Below are positions 19,640 through 28,530 of a stretch of 64,000 nt of DNA, piece by piece (within the stretch, counting starts at the first letter, position 1; every line of letters starts with the position of its first letter). This DNA is from Candidatus Aalborgicola defluviihabitans (lineage in GTDB: Bacteria > Pseudomonadota > Gammaproteobacteria > Burkholderiales > Burkholderiaceae_C). The DNA lies in contig JADIXX010000001.1 in NCBI GenBank assembly GCA_016705575.1, positions 1,095,568 through 1,159,567 on the forward strand, in the 5' to 3' direction. The translations under genes and the position numbers were made by a program. Below the pieces are notes generated by a model. It did no database searches and had not been told where the DNA came from. It saw only the letters and a list, made by a program, of their open reading frames with translations.

Positions 19640-20342
19640 ATGGTATCAAGACGTCTCGCTGTGCAGTCACTCAGCACTTTGTCGGTCGCCGCTTTCGCCA
19701 GTAGAGCCAATGCCGAGCAAAGTTGTGAAGTGTTTACATCCGCCACACAAGGGGCTACAACACCGGATGCGGCGCTGCAACTTCTCAAAGCTGGCAACGA
19801 TCGCTTCGTTGCGGGAACAACCCGCAATTGCGACATGCTCAAGCAATTGAAGGACACCGCCAAACAGCAATCGCCGTTTGCTGTGGTCGTCGGCTGCATC
19901 GACAGCCGTGTTCCCCCGAGCTGGTTTTGACCAGCGTTTGGGCGACATCTTTGCCGCGCGGATCGCGGGTAACTTTGTCAACACTGACATTCTGGGCAGC
20001 CTGGAATTTGCCACGCAACTCGCCGGCGCCAAGCTGATTGTGGTGCTGGGCCATACGGAATGTGGCGCCATCAAGGGTGCGGCGGACAACGCCAAACTGG
20101 GCAACCTGACGGCCATGCTGGAGAATATTCGTCCATCGCTCAAGAAGCTCAATTACCAGGGCGTTCCCAGTTCCAAGGACAAAGAGCTGGTGCAAAGACT
20201 CGCTGATCAAAACGCCAAGGATGCGGTTGCGAAAGTGACGCAAAAGAGCGCTGTCATCAAGAACCTGGTGGCGCTGGGCAAAGTCAAGGTCGTCGGTGCA
20301 ATGCATGACATTTCAACCGGCAAGATTACCTGGTTCGCCTGA
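19640..20342 (+). CDS. Beta-class carbonic anhydrase with signal peptide, frame broken at 19913-19928
   Basis: About 234 residues when repaired. An N-terminal signal peptide (cleavage near SRANA-EQ) points to the periplasm. Zinc ligands: CIDSR (Cys, Asp) and GHTEC (His, Cys), the usual beta-class set. It interconverts carbon dioxide and bicarbonate. The first frame stops just after CIDSRVPP, and the second resumes with FDQRLGDIFAARIAGN. The family sequence PPELVFDQ would need one base added in CCCCC and one in TTTT, so two small deletions are likely. It is convergent with the cobalamin operon. Confidence 0.85.
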
Positions 20343-20430
20343 TATCACCCAACGACATGCAAGGGCAGCCAAGGGTCGGCAAGCTGCCACTGGCGACCGT
20401 CTGTTCTTACCCGCATGTGAATATTCGCAC

Positions 20431-21273
20431 TCAGAGCGCCAACGCCAAGCCCAGGTAGAAGGCGATCTCGCACACCTGCTGGGTGGCGCCCAGACCATCA
20501 CCCGTAAAACCTTGCAGGCGGCGCCACAGCAGGCGCCCCATATAGGCCCAGGCCAAGGCCGAGGCCAATACGCCAGCCATCAAGGGCCGCAAGCCCGCAA
20601 GCGTCGGCACCGCGAATGCTCCTGAAATCATAGTGGCTTGTGTAATGGCGACGAGGGCTAGAGCCCCAAAACACCACAAACCACCTACCAACAGACCAGC
20701 AACACTGATCTGGTCTGCCAAGGGCTTGGATTTGGAGCCAGCTGCGTCACCCACATGCGCCATGAGCCGAATCAGCAGCAGCGGCCAGGTGCGCGACACC
20801 ACATGCGCCGCAAAAAGCCCCAGCACCATCCACCGCGGGCTAACCGAGCCAATGAGTGCCAGCAACGCAACCTTTGCCAGAAGCGCCAGCACCACCGCCA
20901 GCACGCCAAAGGCGCCAACGCGCGAATCCTTCATGATGACCAGCGCGCGATCGCGGTCGGAACTGCCACCCAGTCCATCGGCCACATCAGCCAGACCGTC
21001 TTCATGGAAAGCGCCGGTCACCAGCACGCTCAAAACCGTGCCCAGTACCGCCGCCACCAAAGGCGCAAAGGCGCTATGGGGTAACACGGCCAGCAGCAAC
21101 GCGGTAAAACCCGCCACCAAGCCCCCCACCACCACACCCACCCCCGGAAAATGCGCCGCACTGGCACGCAGCATGGCAGGACTGAATCCGACCCAGTCGG
21201 CCAGCTTGCCCGTCACCGGAATACGACTGAAAAACTGGATAGCCAGCAAAAAGTGGCGCAGCGCCCGGGCCAT
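20431..21273 (-). CDS. cobS: Adenosylcobinamide-GDP ribazoletransferase (cobalamin synthase)
   Basis: 280 residues, polytopic inner-membrane protein that joins adenosylcobinamide-GDP and alpha-ribazole in the last step of cobalamin assembly. Seen: FFSRIPV near the N-terminus, the metal-binding GAFHEDGLADVADG and KDSRVGAFG motifs, and GFTGDGLGATQQVCEIAFYL at the C-terminus. Last gene of the operon, 3 bases after cobT. Residues about 203-219 (GALALVAITQATMIS) are encoded by a dispersed 43-nt repeat read in frame. Confidence 0.95.
   Translation of the reverse strand: MARALRHFLLAIQFFSRIPVTGKLADWVGFSPAMLRASAAHFPGVGVVVGGLVAGFTALLLAVLPHSAFAPLVAAVLGTVLSVLVTGAFHEDGLADVADGLGGSSDRDRALVIMKDSRVGAFGVLAVVLALLAKVALLALIGSVSPRWMVLGLFAAHVVSRTWPLLLIRLMAHVGDAAGSKSKPLADQISVAGLLVGGLWCFGALALVAITQATMISGAFAVPTLAGLRPLMAGVLASALAWAYMGRLLWRRLQGFTGDGLGATQQVCEIAFYLGLALAL
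20618..20665 (+). repeat. 43-nt dispersed repeat, copy A, in frame in cobS
   Basis: Core GCTCCTGAAATCATAGTGGC... to CGAGGGCTA, exactly 43 nt, followed by GAGCC. It lies antisense to cobS and is translated through as a hydrophobic segment. Six other clear copies occur in this window with the same core length and the same end CGAGGGCT. Confidence 0.8.
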
Positions 21274-21276
21274 GCG

Positions 21277-22356
21277 TCAGGCTACGGATTCGCCGTTGTC
21301 TGCCTTCTCGGACACTCCAGCGGACTCAAAACTGGCCATCTCACGCAGTATGGCGCAGGCCGATTGCAGCAACGGCCAGGCCAGCGCGGCACCAGAACCC
21401 TCGCCCAAGCGCATCCCCAGATCCAGCAGAGCGTGGGCGCCCAGGTGCTGCAGCATGAACTCATGGCCCCGCTCGCCCGAGCGGTGGGCAAACACGCAAC
21501 GTTGCAGCACCAGTGGTTGCACGGCGTGCGCCACCAGCACGGCGCTGGTGGCAATAAAACCATCCACCACCACCACGCGGCGCTCGTCTGCGGCCTGCAG
21601 CACGGCACCGACCATGGTGGCAATTTCCAGCCCGCCCATAACAGCCAGCACATCCATGGGTCCAGTGACCCGCGCATGGCGGGCCAGTACTGTGCGCAGT
21701 ACGTCGGTCTTGCGCAGCACGGCATGCGCGTCCAGACCCGTACCGGCGCCCGTGCACTGGGCAATGTCCAGCCCCGTCAACTTGGACAGCAGCAAGGAGG
21801 CAGCCGACGTATTGCCAATGCCCATCTCGCCCAACAACAGCGCATTGCCCGGCAGCTCTTTGACCAACGCCTGCCCTTGTGCCACGGCTTTCGCGCACTC
21901 GGCCTTGGTCATGGCCGGGCCCTTGCTGGAGTCGCCCGCGCCCCAAGCCACCTTGCGCACCTGCAAACCAGCCCGCGTGGCACCGGCTGGCATATCCATC
22001 AAAAAGTTGTGCATCACGCCGCAGTCCACCACCGTCAACGCCAAGCCATGCTGGCGCGCCAGCACGCTCACCGCCGCACCGCCGGCCAAAAAGTTTTCGA
22101 CCATTTGCCAGGTCACATCACTGGGATAGGCCGACACGCCCCGCGCCGCCAGCCCATGGTCTGCCGCGAACACCACCATCTGCGGCTGGTCCAGCACCGG
22201 GTTCTCGGTACCCAGAATCTGGCCCAGCGTAAGCGCCAGGTCTTCAATGCGCCCCAATGACCCCAACGGTTTGGTCTTGTTGTTGAGCTTGTGTTGCAGG
22301 GACTGGGTGAGCAGCGGATCGGTGATGTCGGACAACAGAGGCAATTGAGAGTACAT
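21277..22356 (-). CDS. cobT: Nicotinate-nucleotide--dimethylbenzimidazole phosphoribosyltransferase
   Basis: 359 residues. It transfers phosphoribose from nicotinate mononucleotide to the lower-ligand base, giving alpha-ribazole 5'-phosphate. Seen: KTKPLGSLGRIEDLA, FAADHGLAARGVSAYP, GEMGIGNTSAAS and GMRLGEGSGAALAWPL with the catalytic glutamate. Its start lies 17 bases after the cobQ stop and its stop 3 bases before cobS, inside the operon. Confidence 0.96.
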   Translation of the reverse strand: MYSQLPLLSDITDPLLTQSLQHKLNNKTKPLGSLGRIEDLALTLGQILGTENPVLDQPQMVVFAADHGLAARGVSAYPSDVTWQMVENFLAGGAAVSVLARQHGLALTVVDCGVMHNFLMDMPAGATRAGLQVRKVAWGAGDSSKGPAMTKAECAKAVAQGQALVKELPGNALLLGEMGIGNTSAASLLLSKLTGLDIAQCTGAGTGLDAHAVLRKTDVLRTVLARHARVTGPMDVLAVMGGLEIATMVGAVLQAADERRVVVVDGFIATSAVLVAHAVQPLVLQRCVFAHRSGERGHEFMLQHLGAHALLDLGMRLGEGSGAALAWPLLQSACAILREMASFESAGVSEKADNGESVA

Positions 22357-22372
22357 GGCGCAGTATCGACTT

Positions 22373-24051
22373 TCAAGAGGGGTTGGATGAGGCGATCAGA
22401 GAGGCCAAAACACCGGCCTCGAAGTGTTGGGAAATATAGTCGGTCAGACCGTCAAACACCGAGTCCAGCGTCGGCGTGTTGGCACCAAACAGGGCCTGCA
22501 AAACAGCAGGGTCTTCAAACAAGCCGTGCAGGTACACACCCAGCACGTTACCCGCACCGTTGCACCAGCCAAGCCCATCGGGCAACACCACACACGCCAC
22601 ATCACCAGCCTTGGCCATGGCCGGATGCTGCGCCGTCTGTCCATGGTGAATCTCGTAGCCGGTAATCGAAACGCCAGCAAGCAAAGCCCAAGGCGATGAG
22701 ACCCCAGAACCCTCAACGCTGGCATCCACAGGAACCGGGTGGCGCAAGGCGGAGTCGGGGGCCGATTTTGGGGGGTGGGGGGGGGGGGGGGGCCGGGGTT
22801 TGCCCGTGGGGGCGCGGGGGGGAACCCGGAAAAGAACTCGTTGTATGCCGCACCGTCTTCAAAGGATCAAACACCGTCACCAACGGCAGCAACCCCAGCC
22901 CCGGCCCATTGCCATCAATACCATCCGTATCAATCAGCGCCTCGCCCAGCATCTGCAAGCCACCGCAAATACCCAGCACCGCCCCGCCCCGCCCCGCATG
23001 CTCAGCCACGGCGCGGTCCAGACCTTGCGCACGCAACCAAGCCAAATCGGAAGTGGTGGCCTTGGAGCCCGGCAGAATGATCCAGTCCGACGGCTGCAAA
23101 CCCGCCAACTCTGACGGCGAACGCACCCACTGCAAACGCACACCCGGCACGTTCTTCAACGGTTGGAATTCGTCCAGATTGCTGATACGTGGGTAGGCAA
23201 TAACGGCCACCGTGCGCTGGACGGCCACAGCACGCACCGATCGGTCATCAAACACACCGTCTTCTTCCGGCAAGCCCATGCTGCCACCACATCGGCAACG
23301 TGGCCACGGTGGGGATGCCCGTCAGCTCCTGCAACATCTGCGGCGCCGGGGCCAACAGCGCAGCGTCACCCCGAAACTTGTTCAGCACAAATCCCTTTAT
23401 CAACTGGCGCTCGTCTTCTGGCAGCAAGGCCCAAGTGCCATACAGGTGGGCAAACGCGCCGCCTCGGTCAATATCGGTCACCAGCAAGCACTGCGCATTG
23501 CAATGCAGCGCCACGCGCATGTTGACGATATCGCTGCTGTGCAGGTTGATCTCAGCAGGCGAGCCGGCACCCTCAATCACCACCAAATCGTTTTCGGCGC
23601 GCAGTGCATCCAGCGCTTGCGCAATCACCGGCCAGACGCTGGCACTGCGGCCGCGCCAGGGCATGGCGCTCAGTTCTTCGCTCACCTGCCCCATCAACAC
23701 CACCTGGCTGTGCGTGTCGCGCTCTGGCTTCAAGAGCAGCGGGTTCATGCGCACATCGGGTACGGCATTGGCGGCCAGCGCCTGAAAGTACTGGGCAGAG
23801 CCGATTTCGCCGGCAGCAACACAATTCCCCGCCGGGCCGCCCCAAGGGGAATTCGCCCCCGTGGGGGGCAGCGATCCGCGCAGCGGCGGAGCGTGGGGGC
23901 CAACAACTCTAGCGTTGTTGCTCATGTTCTGCGCCTTGAAGGGCGCCACCTTAAGGCCCTGACGCGCGTAGTAGCGGCACAGTGCCGTGGTGAGCCAGCT
24001 CTTGCCGGCACCGCTGGTGGTGCCAAGGACCATGATGCAGTGGGCGGTCAC
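22373..24051 (-). CDS. cobQ: Cobyric acid synthase, frame broken at 23276 and in a poly-G tract
   Basis: Glutamine-dependent amidase that amidates the side chains of adenosyl-cobyrinate a,c-diamide. The GTG start at 24051 overlaps the preceding stop (GTGA). Part 1 (to about 23277) has GTTSGAGKSW, FKAQNMSNN and LVTDIDRGGAF. Part 2 has ILPGSKAT and the amidotransferase cysteine in GICGGLQMLGE. Part 3 has GYEIHHGQT and VLGVYLHGLF. Frames change at 23275-23277 (one surplus C on the plus strand) and within the G-rich 22757-22823. Residues about 50-77 are an insert absent from usual CobQ, encoded by a GC-rich palindromic repeat. The gene is probably intact apart from errors. Confidence 0.88.
22757..22823. 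other. Poly-G tract, probable sequence artefact
   Basis: A stretch of almost pure G with single T, C or A breaks inside cobQ, including an unbroken run of 16 G (22777-22792). It replaces the conserved link between the HTTSSF and WALLAGV regions of the protein. Such tracts are typical of dark-cycle errors in two-colour sequencing, so I do not read it as biology. Confidence 0.6.
23822..23904. repeat. GC-rich palindromic (REP-like) insert in cobQ
   Basis: Contains nested inverted repeats: TCCCC...GGGGA, CCCCCGTGGGGG and CCGC...GCGG. It encodes about 28 extra residues between NNARVV and GEIGSAQ of CobQ, where relatives run straight on. This GC-rich element type is, from memory, frequent in Comamonadaceae genomes. 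It keeps the reading frame. Confidence 0.65.
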
Positions 24052-25172
24052 GAAAATGAATTCTCAGGTACGTTGATCAAATGGGTTTGCGAGACGTTGA
24101 CCGAAGCATGGTAGCGCGGCGATTGAGCTTGACGGGAATCAAGACCTTGCAATGCCTGCGCCAACGCATCCTGCGCCGCTGGCTCCAGTACACCCAGCCG
24201 CACCCAACCCGGCAAGCCAAACGACGTGGCATCGCGCAGCTTGATGCCCTGCCCACGCAAGTCAGCCAGCCATTGCGATATGCCAACCCCGTCAGACAAG
24301 ACCGGTTTCGCACAAAAGAAGTTGGCATCGCTAGGCTGGCAAACCCACCCCAGGCTTTGCAGCAGGTTCATCTGCCGCGCCTTCCAGCCGCGCAAAACCT
24401 GCAGACTATCGCACAGCCATTGCTGCACATTGGGCTGCACCCAGGCTTGCAACAGGGCCACGCCGTGCGCACCCACCGGCCACGATGACGACAGTGCCGA
24501 AAACGCCGATACGTTGGAAGACATTTGGCCTGTAGCTCTCGTCAATGCTACGTAAGGCGCTATCACATATGCAGCACGCACACCGGTCAGGCCCAGCGCC
24601 TTATTGGGGGTGAACAGCTGCCAGACCTGATCACGTTGGCTCGCGCTCAGCGACGGTTCACCACCCAAACGCAAGGGCGCGTAGGCGCAGTCCAGCACCA
24701 GGGTTTGATGAGACTGCAAAGCTTGCACACCATCTGCCAAACCGGCATCGGCTTGCCCCAGCGGGCTGGACGGCTCACAGGCCCACAGCAGCGCAGCCTG
24801 CTGCGGTGACTGCACCGGCTGCAAACCCCACACCTGCGCAGCATGGGCATAGTCGCCATAGTGGTGTGCGGGCAGACGCACTCCGCGCCCACCTTGGCGC
24901 GCCACCAACGCGCTGATACGGTGGATGCATTCACTGGCACTGGCCGCCAGCAGCAGACGCTCTGGGTTGACACCATGAAACGCCGCCAGCGCTTGGCGCA
25001 GCAAGGCGTATGCTGGATCGGGGTAGCGCGTAGCGTCCGCCTGCTGCACGGCGGCCAGCGCCTGTGGACATGGGCCGCAGGCGTTGCTGTTGGTGGAGAA
25101 GTCAAAACGCGGCACACCCTGCGCGTCAGGGCCGCCGTGGATGGGCTGCAGCATAGGCTCGGTTGCACTCAT
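24048..25172 (-). CDS. PLP-dependent threonine-phosphate decarboxylase-like protein (cobalamin aminopropanol arm)
   Basis: 374 residues, aminotransferase fold I. In Salmonella the counterpart CobD decarboxylates L-threonine O-3-phosphate to aminopropanol phosphate for the nucleotide loop; alphaproteobacterial names use CobC. Seen: FDFSTNSNACGP at the N-terminus, TRYPDP, LDCAYAPLRLG, and FTPNKALGLTGVRAAY with the PLP lysine. Start by ATGA overlap with the preceding gene; its stop overlaps the cobQ start. Naming is avoided because cobC and cobD are used in opposite senses. Confidence 0.88.
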   Translation of the reverse strand: MSATEPMLQPIHGGPDAQGVPRFDFSTNSNACGPCPQALAAVQQADATRYPDPAYALLRQALAAFHGVNPERLLLAASASECIHRISALVARQGGRGVRLPAHHYGDYAHAAQVWGLQPVQSPQQAALLWACEPSSPLGQADAGLADGVQALQSHQTLVLDCAYAPLRLGGEPSLSASQRDQVWQLFTPNKALGLTGVRAAYVIAPYVALTRATGQMSSNVSAFSALSSSWPVGAHGVALLQAWVQPNVQQWLCDSLQVLRGWKARQMNLLQSLGWVCQPSDANFFCAKPVLSDGVGISQWLADLRGQGIKLRDATSFGLPGWVRLGVLEPAAQDALAQALQGLDSRQAQSPRYHASVNVSQTHLINVPENSFS

Positions 25173-26176
25173 ACCTGACCCACCATTGCTACAACAATAA
25201 GAGCTGCCTGTGTAAGAACCACGAGGGCTAGCAGTGCTTTTGATGAATAGGAAATGGCGCAAGCCGTGTCCCGCCCACAGGCGGCGCGCCCGGCGGCGTG
25301 CAGCACATAGCCACCCGGTTTGCCCAGGCGCACACCCACGCCCAGCGCCATGGCAGCCATGGGCCAGCCGCTGTTGGGCGATGGCGTGCGGCCAGCCTCA
25401 CGGCGCAGCCGATGCAACGACAGGCCGCCAGCGGCCACCACCAACAGCAACGCGGTAATGCGCGCCGGCACCAAGCCCAACACATCGTCGGCGCGCGCGG
25501 CCCACTTGCCGGCCCACTGCCAGTTGGCCCCGTGGCCAGCATTGGGGTAAAGGCCGGGGTAGCCCCACATAGCGTCGGCCGTGTTGGCAAAACGGAAGAG
25601 CGCGGCACCCGGCAGGCCCAGCAGCACAAACCAGAACAGGGGCGCCACCACCGAGTCGTTGAGGTTTTCGGCCAGGGTCTCGATGGCGCTCTCGCGGACC
25701 TGGGTCTCGCTCAAATCACTGACATCGCGGCTGACCAGCCAGCGCAGGCGTTCGCGCCCGGCCGGCAAGCTCTGCCCCAGCGCGGCTTCCACCGCCTGCA
25801 CTTCGCTGCGCAGCAGCGACCAGGCCAGCAGCGGTTTGAGCAACAGGCCCAGTGCCAGGCCCGCGAACCACCAAGCTTGATCTGCAAGCAACATTTGCAA
25901 CCACCAACTTGCTACAACAATAATAGCTGCACCCGTAATCCAAACGAGGGCTCCGAGCCAAAAAGCCTTGAGGTCACGGCGGGACGGGTCTTGCAGCGCG
26001 CCGCGCTGCACCCAGGCACCGGCACGGCCCAAATAGTGGCCCATCCACACCACCGGATGCCAGCGCGCAGGCGGCTCACCCGCCCAGCGGTCTACCGCCA
26101 AGGCCACCAAAATCGCCAACGCAATCGCCGCCTCCGAAGGCAGGTATAGCCCAAACGATGCGTACCCCAGTTGCAC
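25169..26176 (-). CDS. cbiB: Adenosylcobinamide-phosphate synthase (CbiB/CobD)
   Basis: 335 residues, integral membrane protein that attaches aminopropanol (phosphate) to adenosyl-cobyric acid. Seen: DRWAGEPPARWHPVVWMG, the SRDVSDLSETQVRESAIETL block and NDSVVAPLFWF. The GTG at 26176 follows the btuR stop by a few bases and is preferred; no ATG is available near the family start. Two copies of the 43-nt repeat are read in frame: residues about 73-89 (ALVWITGAAIIVVAS) and the extreme C-terminus (ALVVLTQAALIVVAMVG). Confidence 0.92.
   Translation of the reverse strand: MQLGYASFGLYLPSEAAIALAILVALAVDRWAGEPPARWHPVVWMGHYLGRAGAWVQRGALQDPSRRDLKAFWLGALVWITGAAIIVVASWWLQMLLADQAWWFAGLALGLLLKPLLAWSLLRSEVQAVEAALGQSLPAGRERLRWLVSRDVSDLSETQVRESAIETLAENLNDSVVAPLFWFVLLGLPGAALFRFANTADAMWGYPGLYPNAGHGANWQWAGKWAARADDVLGLVPARITALLLVVAAGGLSLHRLRREAGRTPSPNSGWPMAAMALGVGVRLGKPGGYVLHAAGRAACGRDTACAISYSSKALLALVVLTQAALIVVAMVGQV
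25188..25232 (+). repeat. 43-nt dispersed repeat, copy B, at the 3' end of cbiB
   Basis: Runs from GCTACAACAATAAGAGCTGC to CGAGGGCTA with the 43-nt core. It supplies most of the last 20 residues of CbiB, ending 16 bases from the stop codon. Confidence 0.8.
25911..25959 (+). repeat. 43-nt dispersed repeat, copy C, internal in cbiB
   Basis: Starts GCTACAACAATAATAGCTGC and ends CGAGGGCTC, so it shares its first 12 bases and AGCTGC with copy B, 720 bases away in the same gene. Read in frame inside a membrane segment. Confidence 0.8.
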
Positions 26177-26180
26177 AGCC

Positions 26181-26750
26181 TCAGTCCTCAATTCCGCGCT
26201 GCGCCGGGATGCCAGCCTTGAACGCATGCTTGACCATTTGCATCTCGGTCACGGTGTCGGCCAGGGCAATGATCTCAGGTGGGCAGCGTCGGCCGGTCAA
26301 CGCCACATGCACCTGGCTGGGGCGGGTCTTGAGTGTGTCCAGTACGTCCTGCAAAGGGAGCCAACCGTAGATCAGCGGGTAGGTAATTTCGTCCAGAACC
26401 ACCAGGAAGTAGTCGCCGCCCAGAATCGCCGCCTTGGCCTTTTGCCAACCATCACGCGCCAACTGCGCCGAGTGCTCCAGGTCCTGGCTCTTCCAGCTAA
26501 AGCCGTCGCCGAGTCCCTCGATCGGGATACCAATTTGCTCAAACATGCGGTGCTCGCCAAAGCGTGCGCTGGGTACCTTCATAAACTGGAAAATTTTCAC
26601 CGCCTTGCCCCGGCCGTGCGCACGCAAGGTCAGGCCAAATGCGGCAGTACTTTTACCTTTGCCGTCGCCGGTGTTGACGATGACGATGCCACGGCGCTCG
26701 CCCTCGGGTTTCTCGTAGGGTTTGGCGCTGGGTGGGGTTTCGATTTGCAT
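26181..26750 (-). CDS. btuR: Cob(I)yrinic acid a,c-diamide adenosyltransferase
   Basis: 189 residues, CobA/CobO/BtuR class. It adenosylates the cobalt of corrinoids with ATP. Seen: P-loop NTGDGKGKSTAAFG (about 28-41), FQFMKVPSARFGEH, VVLDEITYPLIYGWL and the ALTGRRCPPEI block. ATG at 26750 chosen because homology begins soon after it. It sits 14 bases after the ABC ATPase gene, so imported corrinoids would be adenosylated at once. Confidence 0.94.
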   Translation of the reverse strand: MQIETPPSAKPYEKPEGERRGIVIVNTGDGKGKSTAAFGLTLRAHGRGKAVKIFQFMKVPSARFGEHRMFEQIGIPIEGLGDGFSWKSQDLEHSAQLARDGWQKAKAAILGGDYFLVVLDEITYPLIYGWLPLQDVLDTLKTRPSQVHVALTGRRCPPEIIALADTVTEMQMVKHAFKAGIPAQRGIED

Positions 26751-26764
26751 GGAATGGTCCAAAG

Positions 26765-27529
26765 TTAAAGTCGTGGCAACACGACCCACTGGTCGGCCAC
26801 GGCATGGATAGAGATGCGCCCGTCAAACACCTGTTCAACAGCGGTGTGCGTGGCGGGGTGGTGGGCGGCACCGTGGTGCAGCACGCGCCCGTTGGCCATG
26901 ACGACTACATCGTCGGCCTGCAGGGCAATGGACACTTCGTGCAGCACGCTGACCACCGTGCTGCCCTGGGCCACCAATGCGCGCACGATGCCCATCCAGT
27001 CGGTCTGGTGCGGTGGATCCAGGTTGGCCAGTGGTTCGTCCATCAACAGCACCTGGGCTTGCACCGCCAGGGCACGGGCCAACAGCACGCGTTGGCGCTC
27101 TCCGCCCGAAAGCTGGCCCAGAGCGCGGGCGCGCCAATCCCAAGCTTGGGTGGCGCGCAGGGCTTGCTCCACGGCGGCGTGGTCGGCGGCGCTGGGGGAC
27201 GACAACCAGGGTTGGTGCGGCAAGCGCCCCAGCATGGCCACGTCCCACACGGTTAAGTCGTCGGCGCTGGATTCGTTCTGGCCCAGCCAGGCCAACTGCT
27301 GCGCACGCACGCGCCCCGGCAAACTGGACAGCGGCTGGCCCAGCAACGTGACCGTGCCGCTGTGGGGCAACAGGCCGGCCAATACCTTGAGCAGGGTCGA
27401 CTTACCCGCGCCATTGGGGCCGACGATGCTGGTCCAGCGCCCGGCCACCAGCGACAGGTCAATGCCGTGCAATACCTCGACATCGCCCAGACTGGCCCGG
27501 ATGGATTGGGCAGACAGCGCGATAGACAT
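26765..27529 (-). CDS. btuD: Cobalamin ABC transporter ATPase
   Basis: 254 residues. Walker A GPNGAGKSTLL (about 35-45), the signature LSGGERQR, Walker B VLLMDEPLANLD and the H-loop residue in VLHEVS. It energises corrinoid import through the adjacent FecCD-type permease. ATG at 27529 overlaps the permease stop (ATGA). Gene context, rather than the sequence alone, gives the substrate. Confidence 0.93.
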   Translation of the reverse strand: MSIALSAQSIRASLGDVEVLHGIDLSLVAGRWTSIVGPNGAGKSTLLKVLAGLLPHSGTVTLLGQPLSSLPGRVRAQQLAWLGQNESSADDLTVWDVAMLGRLPHQPWLSSPSAADHAAVEQALRATQAWDWRARALGQLSGGERQRVLLARALAVQAQVLLMDEPLANLDPPHQTDWMGIVRALVAQGSTVVSVLHEVSIALQADDVVVMANGRVLHHGAAHHPATHTAVEQVFDGRISIHAVADQWVVLPRL

Positions 27530-28530
27530 CACATCACCCCCCGTGACAGCCCACGCTGGTGCATCAGCCACAGTAGGTAGCCGCCACCCAAGAGCGCAGT
27601 GAGCACGCCCACGGGCAGCTCTTGCGGCGCAATTACCCAGCGCGCCAGAATGTCGGCGGCCATCAGCAATACGCCGCCTGCCAGGCTACTCAACCCAATC
27701 AAACGGCCATGGCTGGTTTTGACAACCGAGCGCACCAAGTGCGGCGCGGCCAACCCCACAAAAGCCACCAAGCCGGTCTGCGCCACAGCTGCGCCCGTGG
27801 CCAGCGCCAGCACCGCCACCAGGGCGCGGCGCAGGCGCGCCAGCGGTAGGCCCAAGCTGGCAGCAGTAGCCTCGCCCAGGGCCAAGCCGTCCAGCACTGG
27901 GCTCAGAAGCCAGGCTGCACCCATGCACAGCAGCCAGGTCAGCAGCATGATGTTGAAAGCGCTCCAACCCACATAGCCGGTGCTGCCCAGCATGAAGGAC
28001 TGCATGGACTGCAAAAAGTCGGGCCGGGCCAGCATGATGAGCTCTTTAGCCGCGCCCAGCACCACGCCCACAATCACACCGGCCAGCAACAGGCGCAGCG
28101 TGTGCTGCACGCCTTTGGCCAGCAACAAGGTCAAGAGCACACCCGCCACTGCGCCGGCAAAGGCACCAGCGGTCAGGCCCAAGCGCATGAGCCATTGGGT
28201 GGCAAAGGGTGAGACACCAAACAGCACCAGACTCAACGCCACACCCAACGATGCACCCGAGGCACTGCCCAGCAAATACGGATCGGCCAGCGGGTTGCGA
28301 AACAGCCCCTGCGCCACCGCACCGGCCAGCCCCAGCAAGGCCCCGGCCACCCAGGCACCCAAGGTGCGCGGCAGGCGGATGTCCCACACAATTTGCCAGG
28401 CCACGGGGTCATCCACGGCGTGCAGAATGCTCTCAAACCCGGTGCTGCCCACGCCCACGCCCACCGCCACCAGTGCCACCGCAATCAGCAGCAACACAAG
28501 GGCAATGGCGCTGGCACGCTGGTTCATCAT
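27529..28530 (-). CDS. btuC: Cobalamin ABC transporter permease (FecCD family)
   Basis: 333 residues with about ten membrane helices. Family motifs RLPRTLGAWVAGALLGLAGA and NPLADPYLLG near the N-terminus, GLVAFVGLAAPHLVR and PVGVLTALLGGGYLLWL near the C-terminus. It forms the inner-membrane channel for corrinoid uptake with the neighbouring ATPase and binding protein. Start overlaps the btuF stop by ATGA. Confidence 0.94.
   Translation of the reverse strand: MMNQRASAIALVLLLIAVALVAVGVGVGSTGFESILHAVDDPVAWQIVWDIRLPRTLGAWVAGALLGLAGAVAQGLFRNPLADPYLLGSASGASLGVALSLVLFGVSPFATQWLMRLGLTAGAFAGAVAGVLLTLLLAKGVQHTLRLLLAGVIVGVVLGAAKELIMLARPDFLQSMQSFMLGSTGYVGWSAFNIMLLTWLLCMGAAWLLSPVLDGLALGEATAASLGLPLARLRRALVAVLALATGAAVAQTGLVAFVGLAAPHLVRSVVKTSHGRLIGLSSLAGGVLLMAADILARWVIAPQELPVGVLTALLGGGYLLWLMHQRGLSRGVM

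Noticed and set aside
20633..22260. Very long plus-strand open frames (498 and 369 codons) opposite cobS and cobT
   Set aside because: Composition is Arg/Pro/His/Ala-rich low-complexity typical of antisense frames, and the minus-strand genes are well conserved.
22757..22823. Poly-G tract as a phase-variation switch or quadruplex regulator
   Set aside because: Conserved coding sequence is missing exactly there and the pattern is that of a sequencing artefact; kept only as a low-interest finding.
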